From Neolentinus lepideus HHB14362 ss-1 (taxonomy: Eukaryota; Basidiomycota; Agaricomycetes; Gloeophyllales; Gloeophyllaceae): a stretch of DNA of 64,000 nucleotides. Under the pieces are notes generated by a model that worked only from the letters and a program-made list of their open reading frames with translations, did not search any database and had not been told where the DNA came from. Positions 33,650 to 46,700 of the stretch are shown here, piece after piece. Within the stretch, counting starts at the first letter, position 1; every line of letters starts with the position of its first letter. The stretch spans positions 313,387 to 377,386 of the forward strand of contig KV425571.1 of NCBI GenBank assembly GCA_001632425.1. The letters run 5' to 3'. A program made the translations under genes and the position numbers.

Positions 33650-34936
33650 TCGTGAAGGACGCATCACCCGTACGAACCCTAACCTACCCCCGCTCTATAC
33701 CGTGAGAAGTTTTTGCGCCACCAGCGCCCTCATTATTTAAATATTAAAATAATATGTTTTATCTCCGCTCTAAGTCTTGTGCATGAGTAATTCAGCTAAA
33801 TATAAGTCTTGTTGCATGCCAGAGGTCAGCTTGCATAACTTGAAGCTGATGACTGACTCTGAATCATTGACAGATACTTGTGATGGCTAACGCGCCATTC
33901 AGATGTTTGTGGAGGCGAGAACGAGCACACTTCGGTATCACAACCGATCGCATATATTCTCCCTTCATGTAGAACTTATCGCTTCATACATGTCGTACTA
34001 GTGTACCACACGGTGAGTAGCGTGCTCAACCAAGGCTACAGACTTGCCTCCTGACCTTTGTTCCTCGTCGCATGCACTATTTTTGCTACATTGGATTACA
34101 AACATCTTTGACTATCATTGATTGGAGTAAGTGCTGCGTCCATCGTCAGACTTATTGCCAACTGACAAGACTAACCACTCCAGTGCAGCACGGGATCTCG
34201 GCTGTCACTCCCATAGGCGATATTCCTTGCTGGAATGCTGAATCCTCCCCAATTCAAGCAATAATAATCTATCCAAATGATTAGTACCCATGTGTCCCGA
34301 TCCGGAACACAACCGCAGACCATTCGATTGCTCAAAAGAGCTGTTCACCGAGGTCATTATTACTCATGTTTCCCTTATCGTTCTACTACAGAAATAGCCA
34401 GAAGACTTGGCGACTACAGCTCTCATGATCCGCCACTGATCCTGGCTGAATGTATCATCCTGAGGAAGCGGAGCCCCGCTTGGAAACGACATTGTCAAAA
34501 GTAGAATCGCTGATCTCTATTTCTGGTGACCGAATCGTGGTCGAAGAGCTCAGTTCTCATCTTGTACGTTACTTCTTTATGGTGTCATGATGACATGAAT
34601 AACCTGATAGGTGTAGCAAATTCCCCGTGACATCATTCCGCGCGTGTATTTCTTGTGTCTGACAGAACGGTTGAAATTGCTGATACTTGTGTCTGTATCG
34701 TGATATCTGCCTGACATCTCCGATCATCTAGCGCAAACATGGGGTGTTCAGGAACCTCTTTATTGGTCCCGGGTCTTGTCCTCTACAGGTTGAATTCTGC
34801 GTGTCCCCGCACAGACTACAGACATCAGAGACCCAGGTCGAGTCGAGCTATCGATTATTTCCTCCGACATTCTACTTAAAGCATCAACGTTGAATTATGT
34901 TCAGAACATCGCACCCCTCATCCACCCATTGGCGAC
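33650..34936. other. Divergent intergenic region
   Basis: 1.29 kb between the amidotransferase and O-methyltransferase genes, which diverge, so it should carry two promoters. A short AT-rich palindromic run (ATTTAAATATT) lies near 33735. ORFs at 34072-34504 have no motif. No repeat or RNA gene recognised. Confidence 0.45.
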
Positions 34937-36768
34937 ATGACCATACAAAATCTGGATGAGTTGCAGAGCATTCTGAATGACTCAATCGATAGACTCAAGA
35001 GCGAATATCAATCGAGGTCCTTAGAATTCCCGTCTTTGGACGATGGCTACCGCGCGGGCGCAGCTGAGGCTCTGGCATCCTCTCCAGAAGTATCCGGTGT
35101 CATCTCTACGATCGTTGCCGCCTCGTATCAATTATTGGCCACGGTTCGAACTCCGTTCATCTCGGCATTTGACGCTGCGCTGGCGGTGAGTTATCTCCTT
35201 GATTAATCGCGAGATACTCATAGTTGAGTAACTACAGTACAATGTATCGGCATGTATCAGAGTCACAGAGCAGATCAATGCAGTCGAAATCCTCCGTGAT
35301 GTAGGCCCTGAGGGTATGCATATTAACGACCTTGCGGCGAAGACTAGTATGGAACCTACGAAACTGGGTTCGCCTTCAATCTGTTGCCCTTTGAAACCAC
35401 TGACGTCGGCTGGTAGCCCGTATTTTCAGGGCATTGGCCACTCATCACATTTTTCGTGAAGTGAAGCCCAATGTATTTGCAAATAACCGCATCTCGTCGT
35501 TCTGTGATACAGGTAAATCCACGGAATGGCTGGCATCTCAGTAGGCGCATGTTTATTGTACTCTGAAAGAGGCTTATTAATGAACTTTAGTCAGCATGCT
35601 GCGAAGCATGAAGGCACTAATGGTGCATCCGCCATTCTTGACCACGGGTGAGCGACCTTTATAACATATTTTTGTTCTCATAAAACTGCTCCGAACCAGT
35701 ACGGACGAGGTATTCAAAGCAAGTGCCTATCTATACGAAACAATGTCGTCTCCAGAAACGGGGCACAGTTTCAGTGCAACTAGGGCACCACTCCAGGTGG
35801 CCTTCAAGACGGACAAGCTGTGGTGGGACTGGGTAGAAGAGCCTCACAACCAGCACCGATTGGCAAGATATGGCGCAGCAATTAGGGCATCATCCTTGTG
35901 GAACCGACCTGAAGCGATTCTTCAAGGCAAGTCTCTCCGAAAATTGGTCAAACGAACTACTGAGACATGAATGTTAGGGTATGATTGGAGTTCCTTGACT
36001 CCCGATGATCTGGTGGTCGATGTTGGGGGTGGAACCGGCATGCCGGCTATGATATTAGCACGGGCGTATCTCCAAGTCCAGATCATCATACAGGACCGGA
36101 AAGCCATAACCGAGCAAGGGAAAGCAGTGAGTAAATCGCCTTAAGCTACTGGCTGCCTCATCTATGTATCGATACGCTCTGTCAGTTTTGGTCAGCAGTC
36201 TACCCTGAAGCTCTGGAATTTGGTCGCGTCAGCTTCCAAGGTAAGCACCATATAGCCGATGCTGTCAGTGGTATCATTTGAATAACTTTGACAAGCACAT
36301 GAGTTTTTCAACGAGCAACCTCTGAAGAACGTCTCCGTTTTCATCCTAAGGACGGTTTTACACGATTGGCCTGACGAAGAATGTTTGACGATCCTCAAAC
36401 GACTTCGCGCAGCTGCTGCGCCCACAACGAAACTGCTCGTCGGAGACTTCAATGTACCCTACGCCTGCCAAGATGATAGTAACTTCGACATTCCTGGAGC
36501 ACAAACCCCTCTGCCGCCCAAGCCTCTCCTGGCAAATCTCGGAAAGGCGAATGCCATTACGTACGCATTGGACACGAGCGTGAGTCCAGTCGAGACTTCA
36601 CTAGGCGATCTCTAAAATCTTTATGGACAGATGCACGTTTTGCTTAATGGCCAGGAGCGAACGACAGCTCATCAAGTCGATCTCGCGAGACAAGCTGGAT
36701 GGCGTGCTATGAAGCTCAACAGAGCTGAGTCCTCTTGCTTCGGGTTTTTGGTAGCTGATCCGGCTTAA
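34937..36768 (+). CDS. SAM-dependent O-methyltransferase (COMT-like)
   Basis: Methylates a hydroxyl of an unknown small molecule, probably a secondary metabolite or phenolic. Exons are 34937-35185, 35238-35367, 35417-35540, 35591-35647, 35700-35926, 35978-36126, 36186-36240, 36296-36579 and 36631-36768, giving 470 aa. The N-terminal dimerisation/winged-helix part has DLAAKTSMEPTKL, ATHHIFREVKPNVF and HGTDEVFKASAYLYE. The SAM motif is VVDVGGGTG, the catalytic base region is LHDWPDEE, and there is a C-terminal GWRAMKLNRA. Intron 5 uses a GCAAGT donor (GC-AG). Exon 4 borders were set so that KHEGTNGASAILDHGTDEVF becomes continuous. Many Agaricomycetes have large families of this enzyme. Confidence 0.92.
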
Positions 36769-36995
36769 CAACTGCTTTGGCCTGCTCTTATGATAGTATC
36801 GACGATGTTAGAGTGAGCTGACAATCTAGTAGCTCGGACTTGGTACCTGAATCTGAGGGGGATGATCAGAACGGAAGTACTTGGAGTGGTCAGCGTGGGG
36901 AGTGTGGAATGAGGTTATAATTAAGTGATAAATACAAATGACCTCGTTTCAGCCACTTGGTCCACAGAAGTCCCCACAGTCGGAAGTTGCTACTT

Positions 36996-38932
36996 CTATG
37001 CGATAATACAACCGCGAACGTCAAGTCCCAACTCCTCCAACTCCTCTTGCGAAGCCTCTCGCTCATTCTGCAAGAGTTTGGCTTTGGATTCGATGGGGAA
37101 CCAGTCCTTCATGAAGTTCAGCAGTGCCCAGTCGACGTTCGCTGTCAAGCATGAGGTGTAAGGTTGCATTCACCAAATGGAAAGTAGGTAAACAATTTCT
37201 CACATCTGTCAGCCACTAATACAGTCGGAGCTCGACATATTGGGCAATCCCCTTTCCCGCGTTTCTGCATCTTGACCAGACATCTACAGCGAAGTCAGTA
37301 GAGAGCAGGCGTTCCACTCGTCATCTCGCTCAGAGCTTACCTAACACAGAATAGGTGACCACATTTCAGCCTAATGGGTTTGAACGCGATGCTTGTGCAT
37401 ATGAGACAAGCATAGTCGTCTACATGCGGTACCACGGGCAGCAGCGTCTCCCCTATGGCTTGTACAAGCACACGAGGTAGAGACGATACCGACCCGTAGA
37501 GAAAGTCAGCTGAGTTGATATGTGGATGTGCGGACGATCCGAGCGCGGAGGGTGCGACTACCAGCGACCTAGAGTCCTGTGGAGGGGACGACAACGGTAA
37601 CAGCGGGAGGGCAGTACGCTTCGCATGCTTCTTCAAGATCTTGCGTGTTGCTTCTGCGTTCGCGTGCTGAAGCTAATTATACTCTGTCAGGGGTGACCAT
37701 GAGGCCGGAAACTCAAACCCTGCACTCACCTTCTTCAGATCAAGAAGGAGCCGATTCAATTGCATGAACATCCGGAACGCTTCTCTACTTTCCTTGAGAT
37801 TCCACTTTTTCTTGTCTTGGAAGCCCCTTTCCTCCACCCGACTAACAAAAGCTCGGAGCCGCCCCTCTGCATCTTCGACGTTTCTCTCCCCTCGCGATCG
37901 CTCGCTTGTACTCTCAAATATCTCGGAATCGAGGTACAGTTGGAAGAACTCTCTCCATGGGTAGAGATCTGACTTGAAGCCGACCTTCATGAAGGCATGC
38001 GAGACAGAAGGGACGTTGATCGCAGTGGGGTCAGAGGCTTGGGAATGGGGATGAAATGCATTTGTCCGTGACATTGGTCGGGCTGAAGCCGTTATGCTCT
38101 GAGCTAGCTCCTGTAAAGAGGCCAGGAACTTGGCCTCAAGATCTTTGAGGTGCTCCGAAAATGTATGCAGAGCCGTAAGAAGCAAGTCGAAAAATATCCG
38201 ATCTGCATTTAACGGTATAATCACTTCTCGTCTACTTCTGTGATGGTATGAACCTCAGTTTACTTCGATGGGAACAACATGGACATACGCGGGATTAGTT
38301 CCTGTCACTGCAATAGTCGGATTGTCCGCCGCCTGCACATTCGGTTCGGTCTGAATACATGTTTCAACTTCATTGTTGACCTCCTCTATTCTCGAATCTC
38401 CAGGTTTTAGATCACGCACTGAGTCAACAGCACAGAGAGGGGTTCCAGATCCCGTCTGGAGATCAATTGTGGAAGATGCAGACAGCTCTGTGTCGTACAC
38501 AAGGAGGTGTTCCCTCATCTCTTTGTCCGTGTCTCCTATCCAGAGTCGAAGACGAGGCTGTAGACTGTCTGAAGTCATCACGATCTCGTACACACATCTG
38601 GTCGTGTAACCACTTTCAGATGTCGCAGCCCCAAGGACATGCTCAGCGGAAGCATCATCGGCTCCTACTACATCCTCGTTGGCCTTTCCCTTTCCCTTAT
38701 CGCGAACTGAACCGGTTCCTGACCTCAGTAACTCGTTTAAATGAGACGGGCTAAGGCCTAGCGCAGTAAGCTCATGTGTGATTTCTTTGATAACTTTCTT
38801 GAGCTGAGCAAATGAATCAGTTACAGCGTAACTTACGGAGGTACCACGTACTTGCCGATACTGTATTGCATTTTCCCTTAGCTCAGGCGGCAGGGATAGC
38901 AACAGTTCAGTATAGGTTTTCGAGAAGTGCAT
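36996..38932 (-). CDS. SPX-RING E3 ubiquitin ligase
   Basis: Likely inositol-pyrophosphate/phosphate-sensing ubiquitin ligase, similar in layout to fission yeast Pqr1, which limits phosphate uptake. Exons are 38932-38852, 38803-38289, 38237-37730, 37672-37341, 37283-37204 and 37141-36996, giving 553 aa. The SPX start is MHFSKTYTELLLSLPPEL, with KKVIKEITHELTALGLSP, VIIPLNADRIFFDLL, YPWREFFQLYLDSEIFES and NLKESREAF. The RING shows C-L-I-C, K-CGHLFC-V-R-C and CPIC (C3HC4). The start at 38932 is preferred because MHFSK is the family N-terminus. The intron with donor GTATGT at 38288 restores the frame across the SPX insertion. Confidence 0.93.
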
Positions 38933-39108
38933 CCGAGCAGCGTTCCCACGCCTCACCGCCAGGGGTGCTTCTTAAATGGGGACCCACATGCGCCTATTAT
39001 CACCGGAAAGCTCGGATACTCGGCTACATGCGATCTGATCGTTGAGATGCGAGCTAGGTCCGTATTGTAAGACAAAACGAAAAAAATACAGGTCATGTAG
39101 GATAATTA

Positions 39109-42100
39109 TCACTGAGACTTCTTCTCAGCCGCCCCATCAACAACGGTCTGGAGCCTCGCCAGCTCTTCCTGCTGACGTCTCTTCTCTCTCCGCTCCCAAC
39201 CGCGCGTGATCATCTTTTTAGGTTCGAGATCTGCAAACAACCACTTACATACCACCTCAACTAGCGAAGAGCCAATGAAGTCAACAGCAATGGTGGCTGT
39301 CAGCCGGACTTTGAACTGGACGTCACAGACTGTTAAGTGTACAGAATGGAACGTGGAAACTAAGGTACGCACAGGTCCGCTCAGTGCAACAATTTGCAGC
39401 CATCTGTTGAGCTCCGGCATGAAGTCAGTAGCGCCGGACAGAGCCACACCCATGGCGCCCACTAAGCCCCAGTACAGCGCCGGATTTTCCCTGATGCCTT
39501 CGCGGAAGGGCCGACCCTTATATGACGTCGTGTTAGTACAGCAATATCCATAAGATGGGGTGCGACCAACCTGGTAATTAATGGCAAACGTCGAAACTTG
39601 CTGAGCAAGGCCGAGAAGATAAATGGCAGTATTAAGGAGACTCGGCTCGAATTTGGCTTCCAGATCGATTGGACCACGCCTAATCCACATCGTTGTCAGA
39701 ATCAGCAAATATTTAAAAAAGACTAAAAAAAGACATGAACATACTCTTCATTAGCATACGATAATCGCGTGATGTATATCATCGATACAATATGTAATGC
39801 AAACTGCAACAAGACCGAAGATAACACGTAGAGATTGAAGATATTGCCTAAGGGCCTTTGCCTCGAGAGTTTCTCCACAGGCTGTAATGACTCTTAAATT
39901 AACCACTCGAACATGGGGATCACTCAAGAGATGTTACCTTGGCACGAGAGATGCACAGGAAACATACTGACATGAGCATCCCGGTGATGGTCACTTGGTA
40001 ATCGCCAAACTTTATGCCGTCCAAATATTGCACGCTGAGGCTGTACGCCGTGATCAGACAGTTCAGTGCAAGGATCTTGTACATCTGGATAGTTGCCACA
40101 AGGGTGCAACGTCCTTGGCGAATAATATGGCTGACTAAACGCACGTCAATAATCTATCAGACGAGTCTGGACGGGTGGACCTACTAGCAGATACGTTGGA
40201 CAGTTTCGAGGTGAATGGCGCAGCACATGAAGCATCACCAAACTTGATCTTGGGCACATCCTCGTCAGTATCCATCTCGGCGAGTTTGTCAGTGATAGAA
40301 GCCAAGTCAAACTATTCCAACTGAGTAAGTGCCGTTATGAGTATTGTACTACATTGAAAATACCTTTTCCATAGGGTTTTTCTTCCTGGCACTTTGCAGT
40401 TCGGCAGCAGCCTTTTTCTGTGCCTCAACCACGTTGGGATACAAATGTGCAATGGCAGGTGGCACAGGCGGCGGAGGTTGGTTGAAACGCGCAGAGATGC
40501 TAAGCTGACTCTCATAAACCTTTTTCAACCGTTCATTCCTTTGATGCTCGGCGATCTTCTTGAGATCCTCAGGTGTACCATCCAAGAGAGCCACACCGAT
40601 ATGGGCCTGCTTCAATGCACCAACGTCGTTCGTACCGTCACCAGCCATAAGTGTGACATATCCAAGCGTCTTGAGCCTCGTAAGAATGAGTTCCTTCTGG
40701 ATGGGTGTCACTCGAGCGTAGACCCAGGTGTGTTGGACGAGATCGTCGAGACTCTGTCGGCTTTCATATTGCTTAAGAGCGGGCCCTGTAACGCAGATAT
40801 CGTACTCGTCAAACAAGGATTGGTCGAAGGGTTCTTCAGGGTTGACGGGAATGTTCTTGGTCTCAGTCACGTTCCTCCAGACCAAGTCTGCCGCAAAATA
40901 TTCAAGGTGAGCTCTCAACATCAATGGGAAAGAGACGAACCTGCATCATGGGCGGGATTCTCCTTCAAATCCAAGATTAATGTCTCCCGGTCCACGATCT
41001 CGACGCTGCGAGCCACGTGAACGGCCGTCAGAGGATTGTCGCCGGTAATCATGACACACTATGAATGGCATGAGTAATTGGAGCTTCACTATTGGAGAAT
41101 GACTTACACGATGCGAAGAGTCTCCCAACATTTTCAGAGTCTCTACAGCGTCAGGCTTGAGCGGACAGCTAAAGATAAGGAATCCAGCGAAGTTAAGGTT
41201 GCTCTCGACTTCATCTCTAGCAACTTTGCTGATCTGCGACATATTATGAATCAATCGAATACACACCACAGATTACGACCGCATGCACCTTCTGAACCGT
41301 CATACCATCCATCTCCTTAATACCCAAAGCAAGAACCCGACTACCCTCACGAGTGTACCACTTATACGTTTCATCATACCAATCAGGCACACGACCAAGC
41401 ATCTTCTTAATTGTTTCTGGTGCACCCTTGACGGCGGCAATGGCTTTGCCACTGGGCAGGCTGGCAATGGACGACATACGCTTGAGGGACGAGGAGAATT
41501 GGAAGTGTCTCCGGATGATCAACTGCGTGCCGTGGGGCGCCGACTTGTTCAACGGCGAGACAGCATTAGCAGAACCGATAACCCATTCCAGTGCATCTAA
41601 TGTAGCTTTCTCCATAGGATCACCAACGGTCGTGCCGTCGTCGAGGCGGACAAGGGCATGAGCAGCAGCAAGGCATAGAGTCGTGTTCCGGTCGGTCTCT
41701 TTTACATTCACGAGTTTAGATGGCTGGGCAGGACTATAGGGGAAAGACTCGTCAACGATGTTCCACGACAGGCTTGTGGTTGCAGAACTCACTCAATGCC
41801 CGCAACACCTTCCACGATGAGGTTCTCAGCCGTGATTGTACCTGTCTTGTCAAAACAGCATACATCCACACGTCCAGCGAACGGAATCCGGAATGGCTCC
41901 GTGCAAAATATGGCTAGAAGGATGTCAGTCGGTGCAAATCCATGAAGAGAACGAATAGACTGCGCACCATACTTGGATAGAGCCACGAGAGACGCATTAA
42001 CAGCTAACGAAAGCTCCATCGGTAACTCCGGAGGAACAACGCTGGTGATAATCAAGACGCAATCCAGCAGCAACTTGGACTTCTTCAAGCCCCTTTCAAT

Positions 42101-43558
42101 GCCTTTGACCCAAACATACCAACTCGCAGCGATGGCGAATATGAGTAAGAACCCTATGAATAAGAATGACTCGATGTTGTTCGCGGATATCCGCTCCGTC
42201 GAGAAAATCATCGTGCGGACAAGCTGTCCTTGAGCGGTGCCGAAGCCGGTACGCATAACGACACCAAGGCAGCCCCCGTCAGGCGTTTGGATGGGCGAGC
42301 TACCTGGGGTGAATTGGAGCGCTTTGGTACCGCTAAAGAGCACCGCGTTTTTATGGAACCCGTCGACGTCCAGCTTCTCCTTCATGTCGGCGGATGCGAT
42401 AGATTCCTTCAATAAGGGTGTGGATTCCCCGGACAACATGGCCTCGTTGACGATACAGGAACCAGAGATGAGTAGAATGTCGGCTGGGACATTCATTTCG
42501 GACTGATGCCGGACTACATAGAAGTGTTACCGCTTATTTTGAGAAAGGGAAAAAAGGACACACCCATCGAGACAACATCACCAGGTAACAGCTCGTCCGT
42601 TTGCAGAGTTGTCCATTGGCCGTTCCGGTAGCACTGAATCGGGTAAGGCGTTACGGACATCGTACGGAACTCAGTCAATGTCCTCAGACGCTACAGTATA
42701 CATGTTTAGACCATGTATATCTACAGAGAGAGACCACACACCTGCCAAACCACGGTGCACTCAAATACCACCAGCATGAACAGCGTAAACAGGCTGTAGT
42801 ACCAGTACTCATCCAGACACCACAGAGCTACGCAGAAGACCTGGAAGACGAAGAACGGGGCTGTCGCATGCTCACCAAACAGCTCCGTAAATGACGGTAT
42901 GGGGATATTGAACTCGTTCTTCCCGTACAGGGTTTGTAACGCCTCTATGTCTGATACCGCCAAACCTCTGGGCGCAGCGAACGTTCCTAGAGGCGGCTGG
43001 CTCGAGCATGGATATGGAAGACGACTGAAGGTTAGCGGGTCAACAGAACGGATAGTGTATGTGTCTCGCTGATAGTTAAAAGTGTAGGTGGAGGGGTCCA
43101 ACGGGTTGTTCTTCACAAGCGGTACAATTTCTCCTTGACCTCTATGAGCAGCGGGAACAATCCGGACACAATCCGCATCTTGAAAAGACCTCGCCTTAAA
43201 GAATTTGGTGAGCTGACCACTGCAAGATCCAGACTGAGGGAACGTACCCTTCTCGTCGTAATCCATGCCTTGGCGCCAGCACTCCAACGTGTCACCAGAT
43301 AACTAAGCGCATGCCCCGCGCCCAGAGAGATGCAAGCGAGGAACGTCCACTCTTCGCTCTGCAGCCAGTCATCGTACTTGATGTAATAGGCATATGCCAG
43401 CAAAGGATAGAGCGAGAGGAATGGGGTCGTGTACAAGTGCGTGTACCATGGCAGAGCTACATGCAAGCTTGCGCCTGCAATGTCCGTCGACTCTACGCCT
43501 ACATTCACCCTAAAGAGTGGTCAGAAATACTATGCCTGTTAAGCGCGTAGACTTACAT
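39109..43558 (-). CDS. SPF1: P5A-type ATPase (Spf1-like ER transmembrane-helix dislocase)
   Basis: ER P-type ATPase that extracts misinserted transmembrane helices. Sixteen exons from 43558-43557 (two bases only) and 43509-43248 down to 39315-39109; 1214 aa, the family size. Blocks in order: [36 protein letters not shown] [29 protein letters not shown] (A domain), [13 protein letters not shown] (M4), [10 protein letters not shown] (phosphorylated Asp), [37 protein letters not shown], then the C-terminal membrane domain and a basic Lys/Arg/Glu tail. Most likely the start codon is split: AT at 43558-43557, then a GTAAGT...TTTAG intron, then G at 43509. Without it, no in-frame ATG precedes the conserved [10 protein letters not shown]. 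Confidence 0.94.
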
Positions 43559-43770
43559 TACTGCCGGAAATGCTTTTCGCGTTTGAGAAGAGAGATTTCG
43601 CGCCGACGCTCACGTACGTCGACGTGGGATGGTCAACGTGGCCGGCAACTTGTTACGGCCCGCGATACTCCTTCTGTCATGATTGAGCTCTCTGGATCCA
43701 ACCAACAATGCGATGTTGAACAGTTCAATAAAGGCTACGATAAAGCCCAGTAACAACAGAACTCAGGAAA

Positions 43771-46700
43771 ATGAATCCTCTGTCGGACGCGCTCAATGGT
43801 GAAGACTCTCCGACCGATGTTAACTTGGACCTTGGTCGGAGTCACCAAGTTCAAATAGATGTGAAGGGTTTGGTCGGGGATGCAGTGGGCAACGTGAGTC
43901 TGGGTTAATGTCTCGAAAGTCTAGCGGGAGGATATCATGATTTTTTGTGGCTGGAATGCCCACATTCATACTGACTATGGTTCACCAAATAATAGATGAG
44001 TATTAGTCCGACCAGCCGTGATGTCGTCCTGGCAGCGTAGGTAATTTACGAAAGCGCTGATAACGAGGAGCTGATATATACTAAAGACGGAGGGGGCTTT
44101 TCGTTATTGACCTGCAGGCACCGCTCGAGATTCCCCGCTTTCTGCCACAAGGTGGGACATGGGACGTTGCAGACGTCCAGTGGAATCCCCACAGAAGTCA
44201 TTCCAAGTACATTGTATCTACATCTAGTGAGAAACTGTAGGCACCACGCTTGATTACTGTCTCCAGCATCTGACTATTCGAGCCCCTTAGCCTCATATGG
44301 GACCTACTATTAGTTGGCAAAACTTCTATTGAACATATCCTACATTCTCACTACCGAGCTATAACGGACATTAATTGGCATACTAGTGAGCCTGATCTGG
44401 TCGTCAGCACCGGGATTGATTCTTGGCTGTGGTGCTGGGATCTGCGTGATCTTCGAAATCGCCACAAGCCAGTCTTTGGTCCGCTCCTCTTTTATTACCT
44501 CAGAAAGACATATGATTGATCCTTCCCACAGGCATGTCCGCATTTAATGGTAGAGCACACGTCACTCACATAGTTCGCTCCTTGCGTGAACCTAAGCGAT
44601 ATTCCAGGCGCCGGGACCCAAGTTAAATGGAATCGCCAGGACCCCCATGTTCTTGCTTCGTCACACGGAAACGAAGTTCTCATATGGGATCGTCGGGTGC
44701 GTTTATTATCTCACCATATGAACGACACTCAGCCCGTGCTCAGAAAGGTTCTGTACCACTCACTACGATTCAAGCTCACGATGCAAAGATTTACGGAATT
44801 GACTGGTCACACCATGAACGAAATACAATCGTGACATGCTCCCTTGATAGGACAATCAAGGTATGGGACTTCGACACCGCTTGTCCTGTAAAGGGGGATT
44901 GCCACCCCAAAATCACTGTCAATACCAAATATCCGATCTGGAGGGCGAGGAACCTTCCTTTCGGTTATGGCTTGCTTAGCTTACCTCAAAGAGGTGAAAC
45001 GGCACTCGAATTATATGCTTATGATGATCCTCGTACTCCGATCCACACGTTCGAAGGGCATACCGACGTAGTCAAGGAATTCGTATGGAGACGAGGTGAA
45101 GAAGGTAATATTCTCCTCCTCCTGCGCTGCAAAGAGTACACTAAAGTGTGCCCTAGACGGTGCTGAGTTTCAACTCATTACTTGGTCGAAGGACCGCACG
45201 CTAAGGTTTTGGCCGATAACGCCTGACATAATGCAGGTTCGTTTCTAAAGAAATGCTGTTAATTTGGCCAGACCTCGGTAAAAAGGATATCTAGAAAGCA
45301 GGATACATGGGCGATGGCAAGAGGTTCGTCAAACCTAAGGGCGAGGAAGACATCTCTTACCGAGATCCTCCCATTGGCAACGACCTTTCTCCCGTTCTAT
45401 CCGCCCCGGTGGGCCACCGCTCAATCCTTGCAGAGGTCAGGGCCCCAATGCCGCCCCGACCTTACATGAATAGACACGACGATTCCGGCGGGGTACACGA
45501 ACGGGACACCTCAGCCAGAGCTCAGGTGCCGTCGGGCACCACATCATCCATCCCCATTCATATCAGAGCAGCCGGTGGAACGATGACCAGGGGTAACCTT
45601 GGTGGAAGATCCGCGCGCATGGATCCCTTCACGTGGCTGTCGAGTGTCAAAGTCGAGAAGAGAAGAGAGAGCTTTTCGAGACCTGCAAGGGTGGCTCACA
45701 GCGATGATAAGTCACGAAATGGGTCCCCTTCACAGAACGCCTCTCGAATTGAACCTGCTCCATCGCGTGTTGTTTCGGATCAAGTCGCTAGAGGCTCCAG
45801 TCAGACAAGAGGAGAAGAGGTTTCTACTAACCAAAATTTGCAAGATGAGTGAGTGAAACCAATAGTGCCAACATTGAATCGGATAATGACGAACAGGATA
45901 GAATTACCACCGTTTTAACTAAGCTATCGGATCACAAGATACGTCTTGAGAAGGTGAGATCATCGATTCGGATGGAACAGACTGTAACGCAGCCTCTAGC
46001 ATGACCTCAGTAAAAGACGAACTTGTACTCTTGGTCTCCACGGCCCATGGGGCGAATCATCTTCGGTCTTCATTCGGGTCACATTTACGTTTCCCAGAGC
46101 TTATCCGCAAGCCCCGCATCCTGAAGGCACTCCATCAGTTGATCTAGAACGTAATCCCCTTATCAGCATAAAAAGTCGAGCCTTTATCCTGAGACGTCTT
46201 AGAAATATCCGAGAGCAGCATCGTCCATGTCTCGAGGCGTGTCTCACATTCCTTCTGTCTGGCGACGAGAACGAACATGTCGGAGTGCCCGCATCCATGG
46301 ACTCGGAGTCTGAGGATGAGGGAGTAAAGGGATCTCGCAGGGGGAGAGATCTCACTGTCTCGCTCGTCAGAAATAGTAAGAATCTAGCGGAGCCAAGGAC
46401 ATCTCAAGGGGTCTTTGGGCCAAACGGTGCGCGTCCAAGGTCTTTGGCTACGAGGTATTTTCTATACTAATTCTGTTTATTAGGTGAACTGGTTTGTTTC
46501 TTCAGAGCTACTCCCCGAATTGTTCGGAGTGCTGCCAGAGATGTCTCAGCATCACCATCCGTAGCGTCTCACATGAATGAGAGCATGTCTCGATTACCGC
46601 GGCACACCGGTACCGTGGTCGATGCTATGCAGCGTCTTGCCGCTGCGGCCAGTGACCGCGTTGTACCTCCTGTGCCTGGCGGAAGCGAGAAGGCTGAAAA

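Noticed and set aside
34937..36768. Secondary-metabolite cluster around the O-methyltransferase and P450
   Set aside because: They are 12 kb apart and separated by UTP22, an F-box gene and an amidotransferase; no synthase gene present.
40394..41020. Plus-strand 208-codon ORF
   Set aside because: Antisense to the catalytic part of the Spf1-type ATPase.
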